Source: Streptomyces sp. NBC_00285 (GTDB lineage: Bacteria; Actinomycetota; Actinomycetes; Streptomycetales; Streptomycetaceae). From it: a stretch of DNA of 64,000 nucleotides. This document shows positions 1 to 13,508 of this stretch, one piece after another; position 1 is the first letter of the stretch; each line of letters opens with the position of its first letter. A program made the position numbers and the translations under genes. The stretch spans positions 2,046,001 through 2,110,000 of the forward strand of contig NZ_CP108055.1 of the NCBI RefSeq assembly GCF_036174265.1. Reading direction: 5' to 3'. Under the pieces are notes generated by a model that had not been told where the DNA came from, did not search any database, and was given only the letters and a program-made list of their open reading frames with translations.

Positions 1-406
1 CCGGCTCGGGTGAGACGACCTGGGCGAGCGCGGCCAGCGGCCCGGAGTAGTCCGACTGGGCGAGCCTCTCGATCAGAAACCCGTCGATCAGCCCCCCGCC
101 CTCGCGGCGCCCTTCACGGACCCGTCCGCGACCGGCCCCGAACCGCACCCGCACCCGCACCCCGGGCTGCGCATCCGCGTCGAGCTCCTCGGGCACGGCA
201 TAGTCGAAGTACCGGTCGAGATGCAGCACTCCCTTGTCGACCAGGACCCGCGCGACCGGCAGTTCCCTGGCCAGCGCGGCCCCCCGCCACGTCCGCGGCT
301 TGGCCTTCGGCGCCTTGGCCTTCCGCACACTCTCCCGAATGAACGCAAGCTGCTCCGGCGCCCCGGCCGCCCCGGAACGCTCCGCCCCCTCATCCTCGCT
401 GCTCAC
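1..406 (-). CDS. priA: Primosomal protein N' (PriA), N-terminal part, cut by window edge
   Basis: The minus-strand frame stays open from a GTG at 406 down to base 1, giving the first 135 or so residues. After a short acidic leader (SSEDEGAERSG) it reads through a basic segment and then VARVLVDKGVLHLDRYFDYA and VPEELDADAQPGVRVRVRFG, the conserved start of the PriA 3'-end-binding domain. PriA helicase restarts collapsed replication forks; actinobacterial versions often lack helicase activity, which cannot be judged here because the helicase part lies outside the window. Its position directly downstream of metK fits the usual Streptomyces order. The GTG start has no strong Shine-Dalgarno, so the exact start is less certain than the identity. 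Confidence 0.85.
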   Translation of the reverse strand, partial: MSSEDEGAERSGAAGAPEQLAFIRESVRKAKAPKAKPRTWRGAALARELPVARVLVDKGVLHLDRYFDYAVPEELDADAQPGVRVRVRFGAGRGRVREGRREGGGLIDGFLIERLAQSDYSGPLAALAQVVSPEP

Positions 407-740
407 AGCATCATTGGTACCAGACCCCACTGACAGAGGGCGGGGCCCGCGCCACCACCCCGGGGGCCGGACGGTCCTGCGTCCCGGCGAAATCCCCATG
501 ACACGCGGAGGCCGGCGCGGGCCAGGACCATGGGCCATCTTCGCGACGAGGTCCGGCGGGGTGACGATCGGTCAGCCCCTGTACGACCAGCCGCGCCACG
601 GTGGGTTCCAGCGCGATGAGGTTCGGACGGCCCAGGTCCGCCGGGTGTTCCGCGCACGCACGATGACGGTGAGCGGGCTGCCGGAAACGCCCGAGGCCCG
701 GCCCCCGATGGGGCCGGGCCTCGGGCGGAGCAGGGGCCGC
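407..740. other. priA-metK intergenic region
   Basis: This 334-base gap holds the metK terminator hairpin at 690-727 and, presumably, the priA promoter. I see no convincing small gene. The short reading frames here have the flat codon use of non-coding GC-rich DNA. Confidence 0.6.
690..727 (-). terminator. Intrinsic terminator after metK
   Basis: A perfect 17-bp inverted repeat (arms 690-706 and 711-727, left arm GCCCGAGGCCCGGCCCC) with a four-base loop lies 14 bases past the metK stop codon. There is no T-tract, which is common for Streptomyces terminators. Confidence 0.8.
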
Positions 741-1949
741 TTACAGACCGGCGGCCTTGCGCAGCGCGTCCACGCGGTCCGTCTTCTCCCACGTGAACTC
801 GGGCAGCTCGCGGCCGAAGTGGCCGTACGCCGCCGTCAGGGAGTAGATCGGGCGCAGCAGGTCGAGGTCACGGATGATGGCGGCCGGACGAAGGTCGAAG
901 ACCTCGTCGATCGCGTTCTCGATCTTCTCGGTGTCCACCTTGGCGGTGCCGAAGGTCTCCACGAACAGGCCCACCGGCTCGGCCTTGCCGATCGCGTACG
1001 CCACCTGGACCTCGCACCGGGACGCCAGACCCGCGGCGACCACGTTCTTGGCGACCCAGCGCATCGCGTACGCGGCCGAACGGTCCACCTTGGACGGGTC
1101 CTTGCCGGAGAAGGCACCACCACCGTGACGGGCCATACCGCCGTACGTGTCGATGATGATCTTGCGACCGGTCAGGCCGGCGTCACCCATGGGGCCGCCG
1201 ATCTCGAAACGACCGGTCGGGTTGACCAGGAGACGGTAGTTGTCCGTGTCCAGCTTGATGCCCTCGTCCAGGAGCGCCTTGAGCTCCCGCTCCACGACGA
1301 ACTCGCGGATGTCGGGGGCCAGCAGCGACTCAAGGTCGATGTCGGAGGCGTGCTGCGAGGAGACGACGACCGTGTCGAGGCGGACGGCCTTGTCGCCGTC
1401 GTACTCGATGGTGACCTGCGTCTTGCCGTCCGGGCGCAGGTAGGGGATGGTGCCGTTCTTGCGGACCTCGGACAGGCGCTTCGCCAGGCGGTGCGCCAGG
1501 AAGATCGGCAGGGGCATCAGGGTGGGGGTCTCGTCGGTCGCGTAACCGAACATCAGGCCCTGGTCACCGGCGCCCTGCTTGTCCAGCTCGTCCTCGTCGC
1601 CCTCGACCCGCTTCTCGTAGGCCGTGTCGACGCCCTGAGCGATGTCCGGGGACTGCGCGCCGATGGACACCGAGACACCGCAGGAGGCGCCGTCGAAGCC
1701 CTTCTTGGAGGAGTCGTAGCCGATTTCGAGGATCTTGTCGCGCACCAGCTGGGCGATCGGCGCGTAGGTCTTGGTGGTGACCTCACCGGCCACATGCACC
1801 AGACCGGTGGTGATCAGGGTCTCGACGGCGACACGCGAGGTCGGGTCCTCCTTGAGGAGCGCGTCGAGGATGGTGTCACTGATCTGGTCAGCGATCTTGT
1901 CGGGGTGGCCCTCGGTCACGGACTCCGAGGTGAACAAGCGACGGGACAC
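741..1949 (-). CDS. metK: S-adenosylmethionine synthetase
   Basis: This cytosolic enzyme makes S-adenosylmethionine from methionine and ATP, the methyl donor for the whole cell. The 402-residue length is normal for the family. Visible motifs are GHPDK at residues 14-18 (ATP and metal binding), [12 protein letters not shown] near residue 130 (methionine and ATP site) and [19 protein letters not shown] in the C-terminal third (phosphate loop). The GTG start at 1949 is preceded by AGGGAG. It sits between coaBC and priA, with 249 bases upstream and a strong hairpin downstream, so it is probably its own transcript. I looked for a SAM riboswitch in the leader and could not build one. Confidence 0.98.
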   Translation of the reverse strand: MSRRLFTSESVTEGHPDKIADQISDTILDALLKEDPTSRVAVETLITTGLVHVAGEVTTKTYAPIAQLVRDKILEIGYDSSKKGFDGASCGVSVSIGAQSPDIAQGVDTAYEKRVEGDEDELDKQGAGDQGLMFGYATDETPTLMPLPIFLAHRLAKRLSEVRKNGTIPYLRPDGKTQVTIEYDGDKAVRLDTVVVSSQHASDIDLESLLAPDIREFVVERELKALLDEGIKLDTDNYRLLVNPTGRFEIGGPMGDAGLTGRKIIIDTYGGMARHGGGAFSGKDPSKVDRSAAYAMRWVAKNVVAAGLASRCEVQVAYAIGKAEPVGLFVETFGTAKVDTEKIENAIDEVFDLRPAAIIRDLDLLRPIYSLTAAYGHFGRELPEFTWEKTDRVDALRKAAGL

Positions 1950-2198
1950 AACGCTCCCTGGGGTTGCAGCGGCTGCTGGCTGATCATTGGCGGACGGGCT
2001 CGGGGGCTGCGCCCGGCATCGTCCGAGAACAGTTTATCGGTCGCACTCGGCCACCGGCCCACCTGTCTCGCCTCTCGGGAGTGCTGTGACCTGCGGCACG
2101 GGCATTGTGCCCAATTCCGTGACGGCTTGGCCAGGGGCGCCACGCCGTCGCGGCGGTGGTTCGAGTGGTTCACGAGGCCCACGAACCGTACGGGACGC

Positions 2199-3401
2199 TC
2201 AGCCGAGGCGCTGCGCGACCAGGTCCCAGACGATGTCGGCCAGGGACTCCTTCGGCCCGTACGGCACCGGCGTCTCGCTGCCGTCGGCGCCCAGCACCAC
2301 CGCCTCGTTCTCCTCGGATCCGAAGGTCTTGCGCTCGCCCACCTCGTTGACGACGAGCAGGTCGCAGCCCTTGCGCCGCAGCTTCGTCCGGCCGTTGGCG
2401 AGGACGTCGTCGGTCTCGGCGGCGAATCCGACGATCACCTGGCCGGGGCGGGCGCGCTCGGCCGAGATCTCGGCGAGGACGTCCGGATTGCGCACCAGGA
2501 CGACGGGCTCGGGGTCCTGACCGTCCTTCTTCTTGATCTTCCCCGTCACATAGGTCCCCGGGCGGAAGTCGGCGACCGCCGCCGCCATGACGACCGCGTC
2601 GGCGTCGGCAGCGGCCTTCAGAACCGCCTCGCGCAGTTGTACGGCCGTCCCCACCGGGACGACGTCCACGCCGGCCGGGTCGGGCATACCGGTGTTCGCC
2701 GCGACGAGCGTGACCCGGGCGCCGCGCGCGGCCGCGGTGCGGGCCAGGGCGTAGCCCTGCTTGCCGGAGGAGCGGTTGCCGAGGAAACGGACCGGGTCGA
2801 GGGGCTCGCGGGTGCCGCCTGCGCTGACGACGACATGCCGGCCCCTGAGGTCGGGTTCCGTGACGCCCCGGGCCAGCACACGGCGGCAGACCTCGAAGAT
2901 CTCGGCGGGATCCGGCAGCCGCCCCTTGCCGGTGTCGACGCCGGTCAGACGGCCGACGGCCGGTTCGATCACGAGGGCACCACGGCGGCGCAGCGTCGCC
3001 ACGTTCTCCTGGGTGGCCGGGTGCTCCCACATCTCGGTGTGCATGGCGGGGGCGAAGACGACCGGGCAGCGGGCCGTGAGGAGTGTGTTGGTGAGCAGGT
3101 CGTCCGCCAGTCCGTGGGCCGCCTTGGCGAGCATGTCGGCCGTGGCCGGGGCGACGACCACCAGGTCGGCATGCTGCCCGATGCGGACATGCGGGACCTC
3201 GTGGACGTCGTCCCACACCTCGGTCGAGACCGGCTTGCCGGAGAGCGCGGACCAGGTGGCCGCTCCCACGAAGTGCAGCGCGGAGGCGGTGGGGACCACG
3301 CGTACGTCGTGGCCGGACTCCGTGAGCCTTCTCAGCAGCTCGCAGGCCTTGTACGCGGCGATGCCCCCGCTGACGCCCAGCACGACCTTCGGCTTGTCCA
3401 C
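2199..3401 (-). CDS. coaBC: Bifunctional phosphopantothenoylcysteine decarboxylase / phosphopantothenate-cysteine ligase
   Basis: CoaBC carries out two successive steps of coenzyme A synthesis: it joins cysteine to 4'-phosphopantothenate, then decarboxylates the product. The N-terminal FMN-dependent CoaC domain starts DKPKVVLGVSGGIAAYKACE and contains PATADMLAKAAHGLADDLL and PAMHTEMW; the last motif normally reads PxMNxxMW, so the Asn position is His here. The CoaB domain begins near residue 180 with VSAGGTREPLDPVRFLGNRS. I prefer the GTG at 3401 (400 residues), which has GGGGAGAG upstream and gives the usual N-terminus. A start at 3422 would add seven residues. It lies downstream of rpoZ and gmk. 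Confidence 0.95.
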   Translation of the reverse strand: MDKPKVVLGVSGGIAAYKACELLRRLTESGHDVRVVPTASALHFVGAATWSALSGKPVSTEVWDDVHEVPHVRIGQHADLVVVAPATADMLAKAAHGLADDLLTNTLLTARCPVVFAPAMHTEMWEHPATQENVATLRRRGALVIEPAVGRLTGVDTGKGRLPDPAEIFEVCRRVLARGVTEPDLRGRHVVVSAGGTREPLDPVRFLGNRSSGKQGYALARTAAARGARVTLVAANTGMPDPAGVDVVPVGTAVQLREAVLKAAADADAVVMAAAVADFRPGTYVTGKIKKKDGQDPEPVVLVRNPDVLAEISAERARPGQVIVGFAAETDDVLANGRTKLRRKGCDLLVVNEVGERKTFGSEENEAVVLGADGSETPVPYGPKESLADIVWDLVAQRLG

Positions 3402-3441
3402 CGTCTCTCCCCAGTTCGGCAACGTACGGGTCCATCACACA

Positions 3442-3476
3442 CCACAGGCCCGACAGTCGCGCTGTCGAGCCTGTGG
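3442..3476 (-). terminator. Hairpin between rpoZ and coaBC
   Basis: An imperfect inverted repeat with outer arms CCACAGGC (3442-3449) and GCCTGTGG (3469-3476), plus an inner GACAG/CTGTC pair, lies 26 bases after the rpoZ stop. It could partly terminate the gmk-rpoZ transcript before coaBC, or stabilise its 3' end. Confidence 0.45.
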
Positions 3477-3501
3477 ATAAGTCAGCAAAAAGCTGAAAGT
3501 A

Positions 3502-3774
3502 CTACTGCGCCGGGCCCTCAATGGCCTCGGACGTCAGCAGACCCGCGTTGATCTCACGGAGGGAGATCGAGAGCGGCTTCTCGTGGACATGGGTGTCCAC
3601 GAGCGGACCGACGTACTCGAGGAGGCCCTCGCCGAGCTGCGAGTAGTACGCGTTGATCTGGCGGGCCCGCTTGGCCGCGTAGATCACGAGGCTGTACTTC
3701 GAGTCGGTTGCCTCGAGGAGCTCGTCGATCGGCGGGTTGATGATGCCCTCGGGCGCGGAGATGGAAGAGGACAC
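3502..3774 (-). CDS. rpoZ: DNA-directed RNA polymerase omega subunit
   Basis: This 90-residue protein is the small assembly subunit of RNA polymerase, which chaperones beta'. The family core is visible as [20 protein letters not shown] followed by [14 protein letters not shown]. The C-terminal part ([20 protein letters not shown]) is the actinobacterial extension. It follows gmk by 51 bases and precedes coaBC, the standard Streptomyces arrangement. In Streptomyces, omega loss is known to affect morphology and antibiotic output. The start has ordinary upstream context. Confidence 0.95.
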   Translation of the reverse strand: MSSSISAPEGIINPPIDELLEATDSKYSLVIYAAKRARQINAYYSQLGEGLLEYVGPLVDTHVHEKPLSISLREINAGLLTSEAIEGPAQ

Positions 3775-3825
3775 GCTCTACCTTCCGATGGATGGGAAAG
3801 ATTCAGTGTGAACGATCGAAAACGA

Positions 3826-4419
3826 TCACACTACGTCCATCAAGGCTAGCAGCTCGCGCGCCACGTCCTCGACGGAGGTGTTGACCAAGGTCACATCGAA
3901 CTCGGGTTCAGCCGCGAGTTCGATCTTCGCCGCCTCCAGGCGGCGTTCGATCACCTCGGGCGGCTCGGTGCCGCGTCCGGTGAGTCTGCGCACGAGCTCC
4001 TCCCAGGAGGGCGGGGCCAGGAACACCAGCTGGGCGTCCGTCATGGACTCACGGACCTGCCGGGCGCCCTGGAGGTCGATCTCCAGGAGGACGGGCTCGC
4101 CCGCCTCCAGCCGCTCCAGCACGGCCGCACGCGGCGTGCCGTAGCGGTTGCCGGCGAACTCCGCCCACTCCAGCAGTTCCCCGTTGGCGATCAGCTTGTC
4201 CATCTCCTCGTCGGTGACGAAGAAGTAGTGGACGCCGTGCTTCTCGCCGGGGCGCGGCCTGCGGGTCGTCGCCGACACCGAGAGCCAGACCTCGGGGTGT
4301 TCCTTGCGCATATGAGCGACGACCGTGCTCTTGCCGACCCCAGAGGGGCCGGAGAGCACGGTCAGTCGCGGACGTGCGTCCGGGGGCTCGGGGGTCGTCC
4401 CCCGGAATGTTGCAGCCAT
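3826..4419 (-). CDS. gmk: Guanylate kinase
   Basis: Guanylate kinase converts GMP to GDP with ATP and so feeds GTP, dGTP and (p)ppGpp pools. The P-loop is [11 protein letters not shown] near residues 22-32, followed by the GMP-binding segment [20 protein letters not shown] and by [16 protein letters not shown]. The 197 residues match the family, with a short Streptomyces-type N-terminal leader before the P-loop. It stands 60 bases from mihF and 51 from rpoZ, all on the same strand, so the three genes may be cotranscribed. Confidence 0.96.
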   Translation of the reverse strand: MAATFRGTTPEPPDARPRLTVLSGPSGVGKSTVVAHMRKEHPEVWLSVSATTRRPRPGEKHGVHYFFVTDEEMDKLIANGELLEWAEFAGNRYGTPRAAVLERLEAGEPVLLEIDLQGARQVRESMTDAQLVFLAPPSWEELVRRLTGRGTEPPEVIERRLEAAKIELAAEPEFDVTLVNTSVEDVARELLALMDVV

Positions 4420-4479
4420 GCAGCGATTATTCCAGCAATCCCGGAGTGCCCGGGACTCCCTCCCCCGCAGAGCGCCGGT

Positions 4480-4803
4480 TCAGGAACCGGTGCTGCCGAA
4501 CTCACGCTCCAGAGAAGCGATCTGGTTGGAGCCGAGGCCGCGTACACGGCGGCTCTCGGAGATGCCGAGTCGCTCCATGAGCTGCTTGGCGCGGACCTTG
4601 CCCACGCCAGGAAGCGACTCGAGCAGCGCGGAGACCTTCATCTTGCCGATGACGTCGTTCTCCTGGCCCTGCTTGATGACCTCGTGCAGGGAGGCGCCGG
4701 AGTGCTTGAGTCGATTCTTGACCTCGGCCCGCTCCCGGCGAGCCGCGGCGGCCTTTTCGAGCGCGGCTGCGCGCTGTTCAGGGGTAAGGGGCGGAAGAGC
4801 CAC
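4480..4803 (-). CDS. mihF: Streptomyces-type integration host factor (sIHF)
   Basis: A 107-residue nucleoid-associated protein of the actinobacterial mIHF/sIHF family, unrelated in fold to E. coli IHF. It binds DNA non-specifically, influences supercoiling and is needed for normal sporulation and antibiotic production in S. coelicolor (established for the family). Residues ALPPLTPEQRAAALEKAAAA begin the helical N-terminus. SLPGVGKVRAKQLMERLGI is the helix-two-turn-helix DNA-binding part and RRVRGLGSNQIASLEREFG closes the protein. I chose the GTG at 4803, with AGGTGA upstream and the family length, over a 128-codon frame starting at 4866. Confidence 0.95.
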   Translation of the reverse strand: MALPPLTPEQRAAALEKAAAARRERAEVKNRLKHSGASLHEVIKQGQENDVIGKMKVSALLESLPGVGKVRAKQLMERLGISESRRVRGLGSNQIASLEREFGSTGS

Positions 4804-4902
4804 GCCTACGTCACCTCGGATGTCGAACTGTCGGATACGGACCGGTGAGGAACCTAGTGGTCCCACACCTGGGGAGGCACGAGCAACACGCTTGCCCGTT
4901 CT

Positions 4903-4937
4903 CCCCCACTATCTAAAGGGTGTGGGGGTGTCCCCAC
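4903..4937 (-). promoter_or_regulatory. Two mutually exclusive hairpins in the mihF leader
   Basis: CCCCCAC (4903-4909) can pair with GTGGGGG (4922-4928), while GTGGGG (4922-4927) can instead pair with CCCCAC (4932-4937). The two structures share an arm, so only one can form. They lie 100-134 bases upstream of the mihF start codon. Whether this stretch is transcribed is not known. Confidence 0.3.
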
Positions 4938-5111
4938 CCGTCGGAGACTAGCGGCCAAGTTCGCCAGAGTCAGCGAGAACAGCGGAAAAGTCCTGGTCAG
5001 CCTGCGCCAGGTCGGACATTCCCGACATAATGCCCCGGATTTGAGAATGTATTCAGACTCAAGCGGGCCTTGAACCACTCGCCGGAGGACTCGAACGCGG
5101 TCATCGAACAT

Positions 5112-5129
5112 CCGCGACGGCCGTCGCGG
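5112..5129 (-). terminator. Palindrome after pyrF, possible end of the pyr operon
   Basis: The perfect palindrome CCGCGACGGCCGTCGCGG lies 42 bases past the pyrF stop codon. As RNA it would form a 7-bp stem with a GGCC loop. There is no T-run. Confidence 0.4.
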
Positions 5130-5171
5130 GCGCCTCATCCGGTCCCCGGCGGAGGTCACGTGACCTATTTC

Positions 5172-6013
5172 TCACCCGGTCGGCAGCACGGACCGGATCT
5201 CCTCCGCGAACCGGCCGGCGGACGCGCGCAGCGCTCCGACGTCGGGACCGTGCCGCAGGACTCCCCTGCTCACGTTCGGGACGACGTTGCGGATCGCCGC
5301 TCCGAAGACCCCGGGAAGGTCGGCCGGTGTGGCCCCCTGTGCGCCCACACCGGGCGCGAGGAGGGGGCCGTTGATGTCCAGGTCGTACGACGACAGATCG
5401 CCGAGCGTGGCCCCGACGACGGCGCCGAACGACCCCAGGGGCTCCTGCTCCGCGTTCTCGGCGGCCAGATGGGCCAGCATGGTCGCGCCGACGTCCCGGC
5501 CGTCCGCGCGGACGGCGTGCTGGACCTCGCCGCCTTCCGGGTTGGAGGTCAGCGCAAGCACGAACAGGCCCGCGCCGCTCTCGCGCGCCAGCTCGATCGC
5601 CGGCGAGAGCGAGCCATAACCGAGGTACGGCGACACGGTCAGCGCGTCCGAGAACAGCGGGGAGTCCTTGCGCAGGAAGGCCTCCGCGTACGCGGCCATG
5701 GTCGAGCCGATGTCGCCGCGCTTGGCGTCCATGAGGACCAGCGCACCGGCCGCCCGGGCGTCCTCGACGGTCTTCTCCAGTACCGCGACGCCCCGCGAGC
5801 CGAAGCGCTCGAAGAACGCGCTCTGGGGCTTGAAGACGGCGACCCGGTCGGACAGCGCCTCGACGACCGTGCGGCTGAACCGCTCCAGACCGGCCACGTT
5901 GTCGGTCAGGCCCCACTCGGCGAGCAGCGAGGCGTGCGGGTCGATCCCCACGCACAGCGGGCCGCGCTCGTCCATGGCCTGGCGCAGACGGGCACCGAAG
6001 GGCTCGTACGAGG

Positions 6014-6017
<4 letters not shown>
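5172..6017 (-). CDS. pyrF: Orotidine 5'-phosphate decarboxylase
   Basis: PyrF performs the last step of UMP synthesis, decarboxylating OMP. At 281 residues it is of the longer type 2 class found in actinobacteria. It contains CVGIDPHASLLAEWGL near residue 23, the catalytic Asp-Lys segment LMDAKRGDIGSTMAAYAEAF near residue 96, and NPEGGEVQHAVRADGRDVG. Its ATG overlaps the end of pyrD by four bases, which implies translational coupling. It is the last gene of the pyrimidine operon. Confidence 0.96.
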
Positions 6018-7120
<1,103 letters not shown>

Positions 7121-7137
7121 GTCGGTGTCCTCACGAA

Positions 7138-7167
7138 GAGGGGGACACCGTTTCCGGTGTCCCCCTC
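7138..7167 (-). terminator. Hairpin between carB and pyrD
   Basis: The perfect 12-bp arms GAGGGGGACACC (7138-7149) and GGTGTCCCCCTC (7156-7167), with a six-base loop, occupy most of the short carB-pyrD gap. It begins 7 bases past the carB stop. In mid-operon it may terminate part of the transcripts or mark an RNA processing site. Confidence 0.65.
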
Positions 7168-7174
7168 AAGGCTG

Positions 7175-10475
<3,301 letters not shown>

Positions 10476-10483
<8 letters not shown>

Positions 10484-11648
10484 GCTGGCCCTCCAACAGG
10501 ACTGTGTTCATCAAAGAGGTGAAGCGGTCGAACAGGTAGGCGGCGTCGTGCGGGCCCGCGGCCGCTTCGGGGTGGTACTGGACGGAGAAGGCCGGCTGGT
10601 CGAGCAGTTGGAGTCCTTCCACGACGTTGTCGTTCAGGCAGACGTGCGAGACCTCCACCCGACCGAACCTGGTCTCGCTGACCTTGTCGAGCGGGGCGTC
10701 CACGGCGAAGCCGTGGTTGTGCGCGGTGACCTCGACCTTGCCGGTGGTCCGGTCCTGCACGGGCTGGTTGATGCCCCGGTGGCCGTACTTCAGCTTGTAG
10801 GTGCCGAAGCCGAGGGCGCGGCCCAGGATCTGGTTGCCGAAGCAGATGCCGAACAGCGGCGTCCTGCGCTCCAGGACGGCGGTCATGAGCGCGACCGGCC
10901 CGTCGGCACTGGCCGGGTCGCCGGGGCCGTTGGAGAAGAACACGCCGTCGGGGTTCACGGCGTAGACGTCCTCGAAGCTCGCCGTGGCGGGCAGGACGTG
11001 CACCTCGATGCCGCGCTCGGCCATGCGGTGCGGGGTCATGCCCTTGATGCCGAGGTCGATCGCGGCGACGGTGAACTTCTTCTCGCCGATCGCGGGGACG
11101 ACGTACGTCTCCTTGGTGGCGACCTCCTCGTACAGCGAGGCGCCCTTCATGTGCGGCTGGGCCTGCACACGCGCGACGAGTTCGGACTCGGGGGCGATCG
11201 CCTCGCCGGAGAAGACCCCGGCGCGCATGGAGCCGCGTTCGCGCAGATGGCGGGTGAGCGCGCGGGTGTCGATGCCGCTGATGCCGACGACGCCCTGCGC
11301 GACCAGCTCGTCGTCCAGGGAGCGCTTGGCGCGCCAGTTGGACGGCACACGCGCGGGGTCGCGCACCACGTAGCCGGAGACCCAGATGCGGTGGGACTCG
11401 TCGTCCTCGTCGTTCCAGCCGGTGTTGCCGATCTGCGGGGCGGTCGCGACGACGATCTGGCGGGCGTACGACGGGTCGGTCAGGGTCTCCTGGTAGCCGG
11501 TCATGCCGGTGGAGAAGACGGCCTCGCCGAAGGTCTCCCCCACGGCCCCGTAGGCACGGCCGCGGAAGACCCGGCCGTCCTCCAGGACGAGTACCGCGGG
11601 AGACACCTCTTTCCTCTGCGAGGCGTTCCCCTTCGTGGAGGTCGTCAT
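10476..11648 (-). CDS. carA: Carbamoyl-phosphate synthase small subunit (glutamine amidotransferase)
   Basis: CarA hydrolyses glutamine and tunnels ammonia to CarB. The class I glutaminase triad is visible: the catalytic Cys in [16 protein letters not shown] and the His and Glu in [20 protein letters not shown]. The N-terminal domain starts [16 protein letters not shown] and includes [19 protein letters not shown]. The ATG at 11648 gives 390 residues, normal length, with a short Streptomyces-type leader ([13 protein letters not shown]). This ATG overlaps the stop codon of the upstream membrane-protein gene by four bases, so the two are probably coupled in translation. Confidence 0.97.
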
Positions 11649-12220
11649 CGTGCGCCTTCCGTTTCCGTCTTGTTGATCATGGAGTTGATGGCGTCGACCC
11701 ACTCGGTGTGCTCCGCCGCGTGGTCCGAGCGGAATCCCGAGTCGATCAGCCGCTCGCCGTGGGCCCAGGTCACGACGAGGAGGCCGCCCTCGGTGAGGAC
11801 CTTCCCGGCGATGCCCTTGCCCAGCAGGGCCTCGCGCAGGGCGTCGGCGGGGATGAAGAAGTCCGTCGCGCCGGGGCGCACCACGTCCAGTCCCTGATCC
11901 GTCAGCGTGAGCTCGACCCGGCTGCGGGTGCCGAGGCCGTGCGCGACGATCCGGTCGAGCCACTGTCCCGCGGTGGTGGAGCCGTGGTAGCGGCCGCTCA
12001 TGCCCAGTTTCGCCGGGCCCGGGCCGTCCGGCGCGGTGGGGAGCTCGGGCAGGTCGCCCTGGAGCGTGCCACGCCACTTCCAGCCCTCGCGCATCAGCCA
12101 GTAGACGAGCGCGACGAAGAGGGCGAGGCCGACGAGCCAGCCCACGCGGGCGGCCCAGTCGGTGACCTCGGCCGACTTCTTGTCGGAAGCGAGGTTGGCC
12201 AGCAGGGTGAGTGATGTCAC
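11645..12220 (-). CDS. Membrane protein with a PH-like domain embedded in the pyr operon
   Basis: A 191-residue protein of unknown role. Near residues 27-46 it has one membrane segment ([20 protein letters not shown]). The remaining 140 or so residues are cytosolic and resemble the bacterial PH-like domains annotated in Streptomyces, including [20 protein letters not shown] and [18 protein letters not shown]. The GTG start overlaps the pyrC stop (GTGA) and the stop overlaps the carA start (ATGA), so it is tightly coupled to pyrimidine genes on both sides. A longer frame starts at 12262 but would run into pyrC. Function unknown; a regulatory or anchoring role for the biosynthetic enzymes is speculation. 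Confidence 0.88.
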   Translation of the reverse strand: MTSLTLLANLASDKKSAEVTDWAARVGWLVGLALFVALVYWLMREGWKWRGTLQGDLPELPTAPDGPGPAKLGMSGRYHGSTTAGQWLDRIVAHGLGTRSRVELTLTDQGLDVVRPGATDFFIPADALREALLGKGIAGKVLTEGGLLVVTWAHGERLIDSGFRSDHAAEHTEWVDAINSMINKTETEGAR

Positions 12221-13503
12221 GTGAGCTTCCCGTCGACGAGCGTGGCCTTGCCCCGGAGCCACGTGTGCGTGACGCGGCCCGGCAGCTCACGCCCCTCGTA
12301 CGGAGTGTTGCGGCTGCGCGAGGCGAAGCCCGCGGGGTCCACCGACCCACGGTATTCCGTGTCGACCAGCGTGAGGTTGGCGGGCTCACCAGCCGAGACG
12401 GGGCGGCCGTGGCCCCCCGCCTGCCCGATCTTCGCGGGCTGGACGGACATGCGCTCGGCGACACCGGCCCAGTCGAGGAGCCCGGTGTCCACCATGGTCT
12501 CCTGCACCACTGACAACGCGGTCTCCAGGCCGACCATGCCCATGGCGGCCGCGGCCCACTCGCAGTCCTTGTCCTCGTGCGGGTGCGGGGCGTGGTCTGT
12601 GGCGACGATGTCGATCGTGCCGTCGGCGAGCGCCTCGCGCAGGGCGAGCACGTCCCGCTCGGTGCGCAGCGGCGGGTTCACCTTGTAGACCGGGTTGTAC
12701 GACCGCACCAGCTCGTCGGTGAGGAGCAGGTGGTGCGGGGTCACCTCGGCGGTGACGTCGATGCCGCGGGACTTGGCCCAGCGGACGATCTCGACGGACC
12801 CGGCGGTCGACAGGTGGCAGATGTGGACGCGCGACCCGACGTGCTCGGCGAGCAGGACGTCCCGGGCGATGATCGATTCCTCGGCCACCGCGGGCCAGCC
12901 CCCGAGCCCGAGCTCGGCCGAGACGACGCCCTCGTTCATCTGGGCGCCCTCGGTCAGCCGTGGCTCCTGCGCGTGCTGGGCGACGACCCCGCCGAAGGCC
13001 TTCACGTACTCCAGCGCGCGGCGCATGATCACGGCGTCGTCGACGCACTTGCCGTCGTCGGAGAAGACGGTGACACCGGCCGCCGACTCGTGCATGGCCC
13101 CCAGCTCGGCGAGCTTGCGGCCCTCCAGTCCGACGGTGACGGCCCCGATGGGCTGTACGTCGCAGTAGCCGTGCTCCTGGCCGAGCCGGTACACCTGCTC
13201 GACCACACCGGCGGTGTCGGCGACGGGAAAGGTGTTGGCCATGGCGAACACGGCGGTGTAGCCGCCGGAGGCCGCCGCGCGCGTGCCCGTCAGCACGGTC
13301 TCGGAGTCCTCGCGGCCGGGCTCGCGCAGATGGGTGTGCAGGTCGACGAGGCCCGGGAGGAGCACCTTGCCCGCGGCCTCGACGACCTCGGCGCCCTCCT
13401 CCTGGAGCCCGGTACCGACCGCCTCGATGACCGGGCCGTCGATCAGCACGTCCTGCGGCTCGCCGCCGAGGACCTTCGCACCGCGGATCAGAATCTTGCT
13501 CAT
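12217..13503 (-). CDS. pyrC: Dihydroorotase
   Basis: This zinc amidohydrolase cyclises carbamoyl aspartate to dihydroorotate. The metal-binding HxH motif is in [16 protein letters not shown], near residues 49-64, the second histidine region is [14 protein letters not shown], and the catalytic Asp lies in [14 protein letters not shown]. The 428 residues match type I actinobacterial dihydroorotases. It is five bases downstream of pyrB and overlaps the next gene by four bases. Confidence 0.97.
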   Translation of the reverse strand: MSKILIRGAKVLGGEPQDVLIDGPVIEAVGTGLQEEGAEVVEAAGKVLLPGLVDLHTHLREPGREDSETVLTGTRAAASGGYTAVFAMANTFPVADTAGVVEQVYRLGQEHGYCDVQPIGAVTVGLEGRKLAELGAMHESAAGVTVFSDDGKCVDDAVIMRRALEYVKAFGGVVAQHAQEPRLTEGAQMNEGVVSAELGLGGWPAVAEESIIARDVLLAEHVGSRVHICHLSTAGSVEIVRWAKSRGIDVTAEVTPHHLLLTDELVRSYNPVYKVNPPLRTERDVLALREALADGTIDIVATDHAPHPHEDKDCEWAAAAMGMVGLETALSVVQETMVDTGLLDWAGVAERMSVQPAKIGQAGGHGRPVSAGEPANLTLVDTEYRGSVDPAGFASRSRNTPYEGRELPGRVTHTWLRGKATLVDGKLT

Positions 13504-13508
13504 GGGTC

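Larger units (their letters stand above)
4804..5171. other. mihF-pyrF intergenic region
   Basis: This 368-base gap should hold the mihF promoter and leader and the end of the pyrimidine operon. It contains two overlapping hairpins close to mihF (4903-4928 and 4922-4937) and a palindrome at 5112-5129 just past pyrF. No open frame with coding-like third positions is visible. Confidence 0.55.

Noticed and set aside
1950..2198. Possible SAM riboswitch before metK
   Set aside because: I could not find the paired stems or conserved core of SAM-I, SAM-II or SAM-IV in the leader. A covariance-model search would settle it.
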